Shown in pieces: positions 42,612-51,550 of a stretch of 64,000 nt of DNA. The notes beneath the pieces were generated by a model. The model worked only from the letters and a program-made list of their open reading frames with translations, made no database searches and had not been told where the DNA came from. Every line of letters starts with the position of its first letter. The stretch's first letter is position 1. The DNA comes from Dinoroseobacter sp. (lineage in GTDB: Bacteria > Pseudomonadota > Alphaproteobacteria > Rhodobacterales > Rhodobacteraceae), in assembly GCA_017643385.1 (NCBI GenBank), contig JAEPNN010000002.1, forward strand, positions 124,001-188,000, written 5' to 3'. The translations under genes and the position numbers were made by a program.

Positions 42612-43718
42612 ATGACCGAGGAACAGGTTTCAGCCGCCCCACACGCTGAACATCGCTTTCCGTGCCGTACATGCGGCGCAGACCTCCGATTTGCGCCGGG
42701 CGAAACGGATCTTGTGTGCGATCACTGCGGGACACGCGCGGAAATCGAAGGTCTTTCCCAAGGACCTGCGGAGATCTTCGAGATCAACTATGAACGCGCG
42801 CTCGAGGGGCTTGAGGAATCCGAAACAGAAGTTACCCGTGTTTCGAAATGCCCAAATTGCGCAGCGCAGGTCGAATTCGATCCAAATGTGCACGCAATGG
42901 AATGCCCGTTCTGCGCAACACCTGTCGTGACCGACACCGGCGAGCATCGCCACATTAAGCCAAAAGGATTGCTACCGTTCGCGCTCGATGAACGCGAAGC
43001 CAAGGGAGCAATGACAAAATGGCTTGGGCGTTTGTGGTTTGCTCCGAACGGCCTGCAGGAATACGCTCGTAAGGGGCGGAAAATGCAGGGAATTTACGTA
43101 CCATATTGGACGTATGATGCCCAAACAAAAAGCAAGTATAAGGGCCAGCGCGGAACTATCTATTATGAAACCCAAACCGTTATGCGGGACGGGAAATCCG
43201 AGCAGGTTCAGGTGCAGAAAATCCGGTGGCGTTCAAAATCAGGCCGTGTCTCACGCTTCTTTGACGACGTTTTGGTGCTGGCGTCCCGCGCCTTACCAAA
43301 GGATATGACAGACAACCTTGAACCTTGGGATTTGTCAGAAATGGTGCCCTATACGCCCGAAGTTCTCGCGGGTTTTCGCGCCGAAGGCTACACGGTTGAT
43401 GTCCACGAAGGGCTTGAGGAAGCACGCGCTTGGATGGATCGCGTAATCCTGCGTGACGTCAAATTTGACATTGGCGGCGATCGGCAACGGGTGGACCGTG
43501 TGGAAACGGATGTCAGCAAGGTAACCTTCAAGCATATCCTGCTTCCGGTTTGGCTCGCCGCTTATAAATACAACGGCAAAACCTATCGGTTTGTGGTCAA
43601 CGGGCGCACAGGCCAAGTGCAAGGCGAACGGCCCTGGTCAGGCTGGAAGATTGCGATTGCGGTTGGTCTGGGGCTGATCGTGGTCGTATTGTTGGCGCTG
43701 ATATTCGGAAATGCATGA
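42612..43718 (+). CDS. Zinc-ribbon membrane protein (YdjG-like)
   Basis: Encodes 368 residues. Two zinc ribbons lie in the first 100 residues: CRTCGADL with CDHCGTRA, and CPNCAAQVEF with CPFCATPV. A beta-rich domain follows (GIYVPYWTYDAQTKSKYKGQ), and a single membrane span closes the protein (AIAVGLGLIVVVLLALIFG). This is the type often misnamed helicase or primosomal-protein-like and found next to SPFH/YdjI proteins, as in the ydjFGHI cluster of Bacillus. It begins six bases after the SPFH stop and ends the operon. Confidence 0.85.
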   Translation: MTEEQVSAAPHAEHRFPCRTCGADLRFAPGETDLVCDHCGTRAEIEGLSQGPAEIFEINYERALEGLEESETEVTRVSKCPNCAAQVEFDPNVHAMECPFCATPVVTDTGEHRHIKPKGLLPFALDEREAKGAMTKWLGRLWFAPNGLQEYARKGRKMQGIYVPYWTYDAQTKSKYKGQRGTIYYETQTVMRDGKSEQVQVQKIRWRSKSGRVSRFFDDVLVLASRALPKDMTDNLEPWDLSEMVPYTPEVLAGFRAEGYTVDVHEGLEEARAWMDRVILRDVKFDIGGDRQRVDRVETDVSKVTFKHILLPVWLAAYKYNGKTYRFVVNGRTGQVQGERPWSGWKIAIAVGLGLIVVVLLALIFGNA

Positions 43719-43781
43719 TTGAATTCAAAATAGCGCTCCGTTAACGCTAACATTATATAAAACCTGATCCCGAGGCTCCCC

Positions 43782-44702
43782 ATGATCCTATGTGCCGGCG
43801 AAGCGCTGATCGATATGCTTCCTCGCGATACAAATGACGGCAGCGCCGCTCTTGCGCCGTTTGCAGGCGGGGCTGTGTTCAATACGTCGATCGCATTGGG
43901 GCGGCTCGGCACTCCCGTCGGCCTGTTCACAGGCTTGTCGACAGACATGTTCGGCAAAGTGCTCGAGAACGCGCTTACGAACAGTCACGTTGATACGCGG
44001 CTCGCCGCTCGCAGCGATCGCCCCACCACTTTAGCGTTCGTCGAGCTGACAGACGGTCACGCAAAATACGCATTTTATGATGAAAATACGGCAGGTCGCA
44101 TGCTGGTCGAAGCGGATTTGCCAACAGACCTGGGCGACACAGCTGCATTGTTCCTCGGGGGTATTTCGCTGGCGGTAACGCCGTGCGCCGAGGCCTACGC
44201 AGCATTGTGTTTGCGCGAAGCAGATCAACGAACTGTTATGATCGACCCCAATATTCGTCCCGGTTTCATCAAGGATGAGGCTGCCTACCGTGCACGCTTG
44301 GACAAGATGATAGCGGTTGCTGACATCATCAAGCTGTCGGATGAAGACCTTGTGTGGCTACGTGGCGAAGGCAATATTGATGAGCTTGCTCAGCAACTTG
44401 TGGCCGAAGGTCCAAAGCTGGTTTGCATAACCAAAGGCGCTGAGGGCGTGACAGGATACACGGCCGGGTTTGCGACCCATGTTCCCGCAGATCGTGCCGA
44501 AGTCGTCGATACAGTTGGGGCAGGCGATACCTTTAATGCTGGTTTTCTTGCAGCGCTTCACCAATCAGGGAATTTGAGAAAAGCAGATGTCGCAAGGCTT
44601 GACGAAACGGCCGTGCGGAATGCGCTTGGGCTGGGCGCGCGCGTCGCAGCTGTGACGGTTTCGCGCGCGGGCGCAAACCCACCCTGGGCACACGAACTAT
44701 GA
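43782..44702 (+). CDS. PfkB family carbohydrate kinase (fructokinase-like)
   Basis: Encodes 306 residues. PfkB signatures are present: the N-terminal glycine-rich [17 protein letters not shown], and the C-terminal anion-hole motif [19 protein letters not shown] with the catalytic aspartate. The overall layout fits fructokinases, which phosphorylate D-fructose with ATP; other sugars are possible. Its stop overlaps the dtd start by four bases. It follows the zinc-ribbon gene by 63 bases, with its own possible promoter. Confidence 0.9.
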   Translation: MILCAGEALIDMLPRDTNDGSAALAPFAGGAVFNTSIALGRLGTPVGLFTGLSTDMFGKVLENALTNSHVDTRLAARSDRPTTLAFVELTDGHAKYAFYDENTAGRMLVEADLPTDLGDTAALFLGGISLAVTPCAEAYAALCLREADQRTVMIDPNIRPGFIKDEAAYRARLDKMIAVADIIKLSDEDLVWLRGEGNIDELAQQLVAEGPKLVCITKGAEGVTGYTAGFATHVPADRAEVVDTVGAGDTFNAGFLAALHQSGNLRKADVARLDETAVRNALGLGARVAAVTVSRAGANPPWAHEL

Positions 44703-45136
44703 GGGCGCTTTTGCAACGTGTCAGCGAAGCAAGCGTTCGCGTCGATCATGAGGTCATTGGCGAGATCGGACCCGGACTGTTGGTTCTGGTCTGTGCCATG
44801 CAGGACGACCCTGACGATGCCCCGCACCGTCTGGCGGCCAAGATCTCAAAACTTCGAATTTTCAAGGATGAAGCCGGAAAGATGAATCGCTCGGTTGTGG
44901 ATATTTCAGGATCTGCATTGGTGGTGAGCCAGTTCACCCTCGCGGGCGATACATCGCGTGGAAATAGACCCGGCTTTTCGACCGCAGCGCCTCCTGAACG
45001 GGGCAATACGTTGTATTTAGAGGTGGTTCGGGAGTTATCTGCCCTTGGCATCCCGGTTCAAACGGGTCGCTTTGGGGCCGACATGGCCGTATCTCTTGTC
45101 AATGATGGGCCGGTAACCCTTTGGCTTGACGTTTGA
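44699..45136 (+). CDS. dtd: D-aminoacyl-tRNA deacylase
   Basis: Encodes 145 residues. The family motifs are [16 protein letters not shown], the catalytic loop [20 protein letters not shown] and the C-terminal [15 protein letters not shown], which contains the GP dipeptide (NDGP) of the cross-subunit Gly-cisPro motif. It removes D-amino acids from tRNA and acts in the cytoplasm. Overlaps the kinase gene by four bases, so translation is coupled. Confidence 0.95.
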   Translation: MRALLQRVSEASVRVDHEVIGEIGPGLLVLVCAMQDDPDDAPHRLAAKISKLRIFKDEAGKMNRSVVDISGSALVVSQFTLAGDTSRGNRPGFSTAAPPERGNTLYLEVVRELSALGIPVQTGRFGADMAVSLVNDGPVTLWLDV

Positions 45137-45155
45137 AGAAACTAAAAGCCGGAAC

Positions 45156-46172
45156 CTACGAACCGATAGATTGAAAAATTGTGTGCCGTCCGCGCCCTTG
45201 CTTTTTGGAAGCGTAGGTCGCCCGGTCTGCATCCGACAATATTTGTTCGACGTCCAAGGCAGTGTAGAATTCCGAAACGGTTGTACCGATGCTTGCTGAG
45301 ATGTGGCAGGTTTTCCCATCGAACAAGATTGGATCCTCCAGCCTTGCAATTATCCGCTTCGCAATCTTATCCAGCGTTTTCAGGTCGGTGCAGCCCTCCA
45401 GCAGCAATAGAAACTCGTCGCCACCCACGCGCGCGACCGTGTCTTCCTTTCGTGTCTCTGACTTGAGAACTCTTGCGACCTGCAAAAGGACTTGGTCGCC
45501 TCCAGCATGACCGAGGGTGTCATTCACCTTCTTGAAATAATCTAGATCAATTTGCATGGCACCGAAGCCCACCTTTGGGTTTTTAACAGCACTTTCAAGC
45601 GCTCGATCCAAGGCACGACGATTTTGTAATCCTGTCAAAGTATCGGTCAGAGCCTGCGCTTCTGCGCGTTGTTTGGCGTCCTCTAGACGTGCGTTGAGTT
45701 TGCGCGATTCCCCCAGCGCAGTGGCGTTGGCCTCTATCAGGAATAGCATTTCAGCAGTTAGATCAGTTGGAGAGAAATCTGCCAGCGTCAGTTCATATCG
45801 GCTTAGAAAATTCAGCAAGCTGGACCCCGGAGACAAATTGAACATGACGCCAGCCCCATTTGGCAAGGTCACGGAAACTGCCTTAAACGAAAGATCAGGC
45901 ACTGACTTCAGCGCCAACTTCATCCTTTCTGTTGTAGAGTGCTCCAGATCGTCGAAAGATGCTATGTTTGGCGGCCGCTTCAAATCGAAAATCAGGTCAA
46001 ACCGTGCCTCTTGATCCAGGGGCGCTCCCAGAATCTTAATTAATGTTGGGCCAGCATGCCTAATCGTTCCATCCCTCAAGACCCAAAGATGCAAAGGCAT
46101 AAATCGGTCAAAAACAGAACCCATTGCATCGATTATGGCCATCGATGGGTCGGAATACGCTCCTTCTAACAT
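45156..46172 (-). CDS. HNOBA-domain diguanylate cyclase
   Basis: Encodes 338 residues. The N-terminal region (about 20-150) resembles the HNOBA domain of H-NOX-associated signalling proteins (PLHLWVLRDGTIRHAG, FDLKRPPNIASFDDLEH, SLLNFLSRYELTLADFSP). A helical linker (residues 145-172) leads to a GGDEF domain with GGDEF at 250-254 and the inhibitory-site motif RKED at 241-244. It should make cyclic di-GMP and be product-inhibited. The start overlaps the stop of the H-NOX-like gene by seven bases, so the two are coupled partners. Confidence 0.9.
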   Translation of the reverse strand: MLEGAYSDPSMAIIDAMGSVFDRFMPLHLWVLRDGTIRHAGPTLIKILGAPLDQEARFDLIFDLKRPPNIASFDDLEHSTTERMKLALKSVPDLSFKAVSVTLPNGAGVMFNLSPGSSLLNFLSRYELTLADFSPTDLTAEMLFLIEANATALGESRKLNARLEDAKQRAEAQALTDTLTGLQNRRALDRALESAVKNPKVGFGAMQIDLDYFKKVNDTLGHAGGDQVLLQVARVLKSETRKEDTVARVGGDEFLLLLEGCTDLKTLDKIAKRIIARLEDPILFDGKTCHISASIGTTVSEFYTALDVEQILSDADRATYASKKQGRGRHTIFQSIGS

Positions 46173-46756
46173 TTTGCGACGCGCGCCAGATCAAACTTTT
46201 TCCCCGCCATAAAGCTGGGGGCCGGGATTGTCAGCGAAATGAACTCTCTCCCTTGGTCACATATGCCGACTTCCATCACCACTAATGCCCCGTAATCATC
46301 AGCCATTGCGCGTAGCACACCGGCTACGACATGCGCCGCCCCCGGAAGTGGATAATCAACGCTGAGTTGGAAGTCCGTTGGGTTACTTTGTCTTAATTGC
46401 AGCTCCGGCAGGTCCAGATCCGGAAGGGCCAGTTTTGCGCGTTCAGGCAGATCTTCAAGTTCCGTCAGAAATTCCGTGAAATACGTTCCTGAAAGCCGAA
46501 GCAAACGCCGGACATGATCGAAACCAGGATTCTCGACCAGATAGGTGCCCAAATCTTCTAAAGTTGTGGCCAACGGCTTATTGAGGATTGCACTGCTTGA
46601 AGCGATCAACTTGACAGTTAGGGCATCATCAAAGGTATTGAATGCATCAAACTCGCGAAAACCAATCTCGGCGTGATCGACCACCTTGCCCCAGACATCG
46701 CGACCATAAGTATCTGTAATAAAATACTGAATCGATCTGTTTACAAGGCCATGCAT
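46166..46756 (-). CDS. H-NOX-like protein lacking heme-binding residues
   Basis: Encodes 196 residues with a typical H-NOX start (MHGLVNRSIQYFITDTYG). In H-NOX proteins the heme iron ligand is a histidine in an H-x12-P motif; here the aligned position is Pro104 (EDLPERAKLALPDLDLP), with the later proline kept at 117. The YxSxR motif that holds the heme propionates aligns with V133, Y135 and L137. These losses suggest it does not bind heme as usual. ATG 46756 follows GGGAG. It is translationally coupled with the HNOBA-GGDEF cyclase, its likely partner. Confidence 0.85.
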   Translation of the reverse strand: MHGLVNRSIQYFITDTYGRDVWGKVVDHAEIGFREFDAFNTFDDALTVKLIASSSAILNKPLATTLEDLGTYLVENPGFDHVRRLLRLSGTYFTEFLTELEDLPERAKLALPDLDLPELQLRQSNPTDFQLSVDYPLPGAAHVVAGVLRAMADDYGALVVMEVGICDQGREFISLTIPAPSFMAGKKFDLARVAKC

Positions 46757-46826
46757 TGTCGGACTCCCTGTCTCTTCAGAGCCCGGCTTAAACATTAGGT
46801 CTTAATAAACCTCCAAAACCACCGGC

Positions 46827-48383
46827 TCAGAAATCGGTGGGTGCCCCACCTTCTTCCTTCCGCCTTGCCACGAACGCGGCCAATTCTTCTTTCACCGCAT
46901 CGTCCATCGGCGGCGCTTCAAACTCGACCATAATCTGTTTGAAAAGGTGGTGAGCCCGTTCAGCTGTCCAGATTCCACCTGCGACTTCCCAGGCCTCGAA
47001 ATTTCGCCAATCGCTGACAAAGGGCTGATAGAAGGCCGTCATGTACCGGTCCTGCGTGTGCTGGATGCCAAAGAAATGCCCATCCGATCCCACTTCGCGG
47101 ATTGCATCCAACGCGATATCCTCAGGACCTGTCGCGAATGTTGCAGGCTCCATGTAGCGCTGGATCATCTGGATAACCTCACAATCCATGATGAACTTCT
47201 CAGGGCTTGCGATCAGACCACCCTCCAACCAGCCGGCGGCATGGTAGACCATATTGGTGCCTGACTGCACTGCCGCCCATAGCGAGTTCGAAGTTTCCCA
47301 CATCGCTTGCCCGTCAGGGACATTCGCAGCACAGACCCCTGAAGAGCGTACCGGCAATCCGTAAAAGCGCGCCATTTGGCCCGTCATCTGCGTTGCTCGC
47401 ATGTATTCCGGCGTCCCAAATGCGGGCGCACCGGATTTCATGTCGACATTCGATGTGAAAGTTCCGATCACACAGGCGGATCCGGGCGCAACATACTGGA
47501 AGAGTGCAATCGCACTGAGCGCTTCTGCCAGAGATTGCGCAACCGCGCCGGACATGGTCACCGGAGCCATTGCACCAGCAAGCGTAAACGGCGTCACGAC
47601 GACCGCCTGCCCACGACGTACACATCGCAGACACCCATCAATCATTGGAATGTCGTGCTTTAGCGGGGAGGTCGAGTTGATGTTGGTGTACATCCGCGGT
47701 GAGGCTTGGAATTCTGCCTCGGTTAGTCCACCGGCAATCTTGACCATTTCCATGACGTCTTCGACCCGCTCTTTTCCAAGCGCGTAAGCGTGCATGACTT
47801 TGTCCGATAGCGTCAGCTTGTCATAGAGAACATCAAGGTGGCGAACCGATGCGTGAATATCGACCGGTTCTACAGGGTACCCGCCCGCAAAATGTATGCA
47901 GTTGAAGTATTGGGTCAGCTTCAGAAGATCCTGGCATTGCTTGCGTGATCCAGAAACCTTTTTGCCGATTTCAAGGTCGAAATAATTGGGTGGCGAGCTG
48001 ACATTTCCGAAAAGAATATGGTCATCGCCAACGATCAGCCCGCGTTCGGTATTGCGCGGTGTCAGCGTAAAGGAGGCAGGCGCTTTGCCAATCATCTCCA
48101 TGACCCAATCACGGCCCATGCGCACGTTGGTGCCGTCGACCGTGCAACCAGCTTCCTTGAAAATCTCGAGGCTTTCTTCGTTGAGAAACTCGATACCGAT
48201 CTCTTCGAGGATCCGCATCGCGCCGTCGTGCATGGCCGCGACACCCTCTTCGGTCAAGGGTTCCGTTGGCCGATCAAGGTTTTTCGGTATCCGCCAGGGC
48301 ATTTGATGAACCGCTGCCCCACCGCGACGGCTCGCGCTCCCAGCACGCCCTCCGGCGCGGCGACGTTTCTCACGTTCTGCCAT
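46827..48383 (-). CDS. MttB family methyltransferase (non-pyrrolysine type)
   Basis: Encodes 518 residues without an in-frame amber codon, so it is not the pyrrolysine trimethylamine enzyme but a member of the wider MttB superfamily (glycine betaine and other quaternary amine demethylases). Features are RILEEIGIEFLNEESLEIFK, MYTNINSTSPLKHD and FTLAGAMAPVTMSGAVAQSL. The N-terminal 25 residues are basic and low-complexity. It would transfer a methyl group to a corrinoid protein, but no corrinoid-protein gene is adjacent. Substrate unknown. Confidence 0.87.
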   Translation of the reverse strand: MAEREKRRRAGGRAGSASRRGGAAVHQMPWRIPKNLDRPTEPLTEEGVAAMHDGAMRILEEIGIEFLNEESLEIFKEAGCTVDGTNVRMGRDWVMEMIGKAPASFTLTPRNTERGLIVGDDHILFGNVSSPPNYFDLEIGKKVSGSRKQCQDLLKLTQYFNCIHFAGGYPVEPVDIHASVRHLDVLYDKLTLSDKVMHAYALGKERVEDVMEMVKIAGGLTEAEFQASPRMYTNINSTSPLKHDIPMIDGCLRCVRRGQAVVVTPFTLAGAMAPVTMSGAVAQSLAEALSAIALFQYVAPGSACVIGTFTSNVDMKSGAPAFGTPEYMRATQMTGQMARFYGLPVRSSGVCAANVPDGQAMWETSNSLWAAVQSGTNMVYHAAGWLEGGLIASPEKFIMDCEVIQMIQRYMEPATFATGPEDIALDAIREVGSDGHFFGIQHTQDRYMTAFYQPFVSDWRNFEAWEVAGGIWTAERAHHLFKQIMVEFEAPPMDDAVKEELAAFVARRKEEGGAPTDF

Positions 48384-48484
48384 GGCTTAGCCCTCCCAAA
48401 GCTATACCAAAACAGAATGCCCACTCGGCCCGAAGCTTATATGCCAACCACGACCAGGTTTGTCGTTTTTCTTTCGTCCAGGCC

Positions 48485-49174
48485 TTACTGGCGGTCGAGC
48501 CATGCAGGCAAATGACCGATATGTGGAAGCACCACATCGGCGTAAGGGCTCAACTCAGCGGTTTCTGCTGGTCCCGTCAGAACACCCATCGTCGACATAC
48601 CAGCGGCGCGTCCCGCAACCAGATCATGCGTGCTGTCACCCACCATAAGCGAGCGTGCGGGGTCCACACCCATTCCTTTTGCACATGCCAACAAGGGATC
48701 GGGCGCAGGCTTCGCACCATACCCTGAGTCAAACCCGACAATGATGTCGAAGGCATCCACGACACCGGCCTCTGACAAATGTGCTCGCGCAGGTGCCACG
48801 GCATCGTTCGTCACCACCCCAAGCATCAGACCACGAGCCTGCAAATCAAGGATCAAGGGCACCAAAGGAGCGGCTTCCACCAATTCTACTTGCGCGGCAG
48901 CCTCGTTGATTTGGTCCAGCAGCTCCGGTGCATCCCGATGCGGAATTTCATCCGCGAGAACCAGCGCAATGGCCTCGGGCGTATCGGCAATCACAAAGCT
49001 GTCAGAGTGAAAGCGTGTCGTCTTGAGATCGAAGCGCAAGCACTCAGCAAGACGATGAAGCAACATTTGATCCCCTTGCGCCAAATCCGTGAGCATCTTG
49101 CGCGCCCAGGCACCCCAGCTTGCCTGGAAGTCAAAGAGCGTTCCGTCTTTGTCAAAAATTACCGCATCAATCAT
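48485..49174 (-). CDS. HAD family phosphatase (phosphoglycolate-phosphatase-like)
   Basis: Encodes 229 residues. HAD motif I is VIFDKDGTLFDFQASWG, motif II LGVVTNDAVAPA, the lysine motif GAKPAPDPLL and motif IV MVGDSTHDLVAGRAAGM. It is a subfamily IA phosphatase acting on a small phosphorylated metabolite; phosphoglycolate is possible but not shown. ATG 49174 is chosen because the longer frame overlaps the upstream DUF3572 gene. Only four bases separate it from that gene. Confidence 0.88.
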   Translation of the reverse strand: MIDAVIFDKDGTLFDFQASWGAWARKMLTDLAQGDQMLLHRLAECLRFDLKTTRFHSDSFVIADTPEAIALVLADEIPHRDAPELLDQINEAAAQVELVEAAPLVPLILDLQARGLMLGVVTNDAVAPARAHLSEAGVVDAFDIIVGFDSGYGAKPAPDPLLACAKGMGVDPARSLMVGDSTHDLVAGRAAGMSTMGVLTGPAETAELSPYADVVLPHIGHLPAWLDRQ

Positions 49175-49178
49175 CGTA

Positions 49179-49457
49179 TCACGTCCAATGTGTGTCCGCG
49201 CCTCCCGGCAGGGAATGCCGGGCCTGCATCGGGGCCTCGTAGGGAAGATTCTCCTGGCTGCAGAAGGACTGTATCCAGTCATCTCGCATCATTAAGAAAT
49301 CAAGGATAGCAATTTGCGTTTCCGCCTGTCCGGCGGAGACTTTCAGCGTGGCAATATCAGTTCCAGATGCGCCAAGAAATTGTTCTAAAACATCGTCTTG
49401 GCTTGCCATCCAGCCAAGTGCATTCAACGCCAATACCTGAGCCTGATCTTCTGTCAT
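49179..49457 (-). CDS. DUF3572 family protein
   Basis: Encodes 92 residues in an alpha-helical small domain: MTEDQAQVLALNALGWMASQ, then DDVLEQFLGASGTDIATLKV and AETQIAILDFLMMRDDWIQS, matching the alphaproteobacterial DUF3572 family. Function unknown. ATG 49457 is the family-like start, though the frame extends 27 codons upstream. It is probably co-transcribed with the HAD phosphatase gene and is divergent from the PleD-like gene, a pair often seen together in alphaproteobacteria. Confidence 0.82.
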   Translation of the reverse strand: MTEDQAQVLALNALGWMASQDDVLEQFLGASGTDIATLKVSAGQAETQIAILDFLMMRDDWIQSFCSQENLPYEAPMQARHSLPGGADTHWT

Positions 49458-49602
49458 TCTATGACATTCCCAGAGGTCAAGAAAAGCTTCAAGTAAGAAC
49501 TTGTTAACCATTTGGACAGAAACTTCCATGACGAACAAGTGAGGAGCTTGGAGACGCTGATGGCCTTTGTTGGTCCTGCGGATTGGCTCTCAGGAGATGC
49601 GG

Positions 49603-51024
49603 ATGTCAGGCAAAATTCTCGTTGTTGACGATGTCGCAACCAATCGCATCGTCATGAAAGTCAAGCTGGCCAGCGCTTGCTACGAGGTGTTGCAGGCGAC
49701 GGGCGGTCGACAGGCGCTTATTACAGCAAGGCGCGCGCAACCCGACCTGATCCTCCTCGATGTCATGATGCCAGATCTCGATGGTTTTGCGGTTTGCTCG
49801 GCGCTCAAGTCCGATCCAAATACCGCACATATCCCAGTTATCATGGTCACGGCGATCGCGGACAGCGAAGCGAGACTGCGTGGCCTTCAAGCCGGAGCAG
49901 AAGATTTTCTAACCAAGCCTCTCGATGAATTGACGCTGCTAGCGAGGGTCAGAAGCCTGCTGCGCCGCCAGTCCAGCCCAGATGATCGTCGTATGCTAGA
50001 TCAAACACGCGAAGTGCTTGGTCAGCCCCGGAAACAAGACCTCACCGAGTTCGACAAGAACCAGCGGATCGGCATTCTCAGCGCAACAAAACGAGAGGGT
50101 CTGATTTGGCAAAGGGTTCTCGCAGGACGCATGGGATGTGAATTTGTAATCACCACGCGTGAGGCGGCTTTGGCTGCCAGTAAGAACCAGCCCGACCTTT
50201 TTCTGATTGAAGGCAACAAGGATATGCCGTCCGATGTCTTGCAAACCGTTGCGGATTTAAGGGCACGCCCGGCGAGCAGACATGCGGCGCTGGTTGTTCT
50301 ACTACCCGAAACAGCCCAGCGGGTCGGCGCACAAGCGCTTGATCAGGGCGCCAACGAAGTCTTGTTACACGGTATTGAACCGGAAGAACTTGCATTCCGG
50401 CTGCACACGCAATTGAGGTCAAAGCATGCCGCCGATCAACGGCGTGCAGAAGTAGAGGCTGGCTTGAAGCTGGCCGTGATTGATCCGCTGACGGGTTTAT
50501 TTAACCGCCGGTATGCTTTGAACCATCTGGAAAATATCGCCACCCAGGCCGTACGCACGGGGCGCGACTTTGCTGTCATGATGATGGATTTCGATCATTT
50601 CAAAGAGATCAACGACAAACATGGGCACAGCGCCGGTGATCAAGTGCTCGCCGAAGCCGCCATGCGTTTGCGGGAAAAACTGCGCGCCATGGATCTGGTA
50701 GCTCGACTGGGTGGTGAAGAATTCCTTGTTGTGCTCCCCGACACAAGTCCCGAACAGGCCGAACGGATCGCAGACCGTTTGTGCAAACTGATCAGCACAT
50801 CACCGGTAAAACCCTACTCTACCGAGGCGGAGATCCATGCCACGGTCAGTATCGGGTTGGCAATGGGCGGACAACGGATGGGCGTAACCGATGTTGCAGC
50901 GCTGCTCGATCATGCGGATAGGGCGCTTTATGTGGCCAAGTCCTCGGGTCGCAACCGTGTCTCAATCGCGCCTGTTTCTAATGAAGACCGCGGCAAACCC
51001 ACTTTTGAACAGCGCGCCGTTTAG
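49603..51024 (+). CDS. PleD-type response regulator diguanylate cyclase
   Basis: Encodes 473 residues: receiver domain 1 (residues 3-120: ILVVDDVATNRIVM, LILLDVMMPDLDGFAVCSAL, TKPLDELTLLARV), a second degenerate receiver (about 155-285, lacking a clear phospho-acceptor) and a GGDEF domain with GGEEF preceded by RAMD (RxxD inhibitory site). This is the layout of PleD, which makes cyclic di-GMP on phosphorylation. ATG 49603 follows AGGAG. It is divergent from the DUF3572 gene. A cognate kinase is not in the window. Confidence 0.93.
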   Translation: MSGKILVVDDVATNRIVMKVKLASACYEVLQATGGRQALITARRAQPDLILLDVMMPDLDGFAVCSALKSDPNTAHIPVIMVTAIADSEARLRGLQAGAEDFLTKPLDELTLLARVRSLLRRQSSPDDRRMLDQTREVLGQPRKQDLTEFDKNQRIGILSATKREGLIWQRVLAGRMGCEFVITTREAALAASKNQPDLFLIEGNKDMPSDVLQTVADLRARPASRHAALVVLLPETAQRVGAQALDQGANEVLLHGIEPEELAFRLHTQLRSKHAADQRRAEVEAGLKLAVIDPLTGLFNRRYALNHLENIATQAVRTGRDFAVMMMDFDHFKEINDKHGHSAGDQVLAEAAMRLREKLRAMDLVARLGGEEFLVVLPDTSPEQAERIADRLCKLISTSPVKPYSTEAEIHATVSIGLAMGGQRMGVTDVAALLDHADRALYVAKSSGRNRVSIAPVSNEDRGKPTFEQRAV

Positions 51025-51025
51025 A

Positions 51026-51547
51026 TTACGGCTGCCGAGGGGGACGATCGCCATTTCGCGGTGGACCACGTCGTTGGAGCGAGTCCTCCAAGCGATCAGC
51101 AAACGCACTGCGTTCATCGCCATCCAAGGTCAACAGATGCGTTACAATAGCATCCTGACCCAACTGAAGGCGCGCGTTGTTAGCCGCAGACATCTGGTCG
51201 AAGGCGCCACGCAAGGTGTCTTCGGTAACGGTTTCTGACCGCAACTCGTTAAGGATGGTAAACAGGGCTTGGCGCCCTGTTTCCCGAGATGCACCCAAAG
51301 TACTCTCGTCAGGCCGCAATAAACGGCGCATCCGTTGCGCATCCTCGCGTGTCATCGCGCGCAGAAACGGGTTTGGTCCATCCACAGAGATACGTGTCTT
51401 GTCACCGTCTCCATCGCGCAAATTGTTGTACGCCACACCGCCAACCACGCCCAACACCAGTAAGTTCAAGCCCAAGGAGCCAATCAGCAACAAACGCATC
51501 CAGAGAGGCGACATGGGTTTTTGTGTTTCAGGAGGAGATTCCGTCAT
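51026..51547 (-). CDS. Periplasmic CnrX-like metal/stress sensor
   Basis: Encodes 173 residues. A membrane anchor at residues 18-38 (RLLLIGSLGLNLLVLGVVGG) is followed by a periplasmic helical domain of the heavy-metal-resistance CnrX type (TREDAQRMRRLLRP, then ARLQLGQDAIVTHLLTLDGD). It is expected to sense a periplasmic signal and pass it to the anti-sigma factor; metals are a guess. GGAGGG precedes the start, overlapping the stop of the preceding gene. Last gene of the sigma-factor operon. Confidence 0.8.
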   Translation of the reverse strand: MTESPPETQKPMSPLWMRLLLIGSLGLNLLVLGVVGGVAYNNLRDGDGDKTRISVDGPNPFLRAMTREDAQRMRRLLRPDESTLGASRETGRQALFTILNELRSETVTEDTLRGAFDQMSAANNARLQLGQDAIVTHLLTLDGDERSAFADRLEDSLQRRGPPRNGDRPPRQP

Positions 51548-51550
51548 TGC

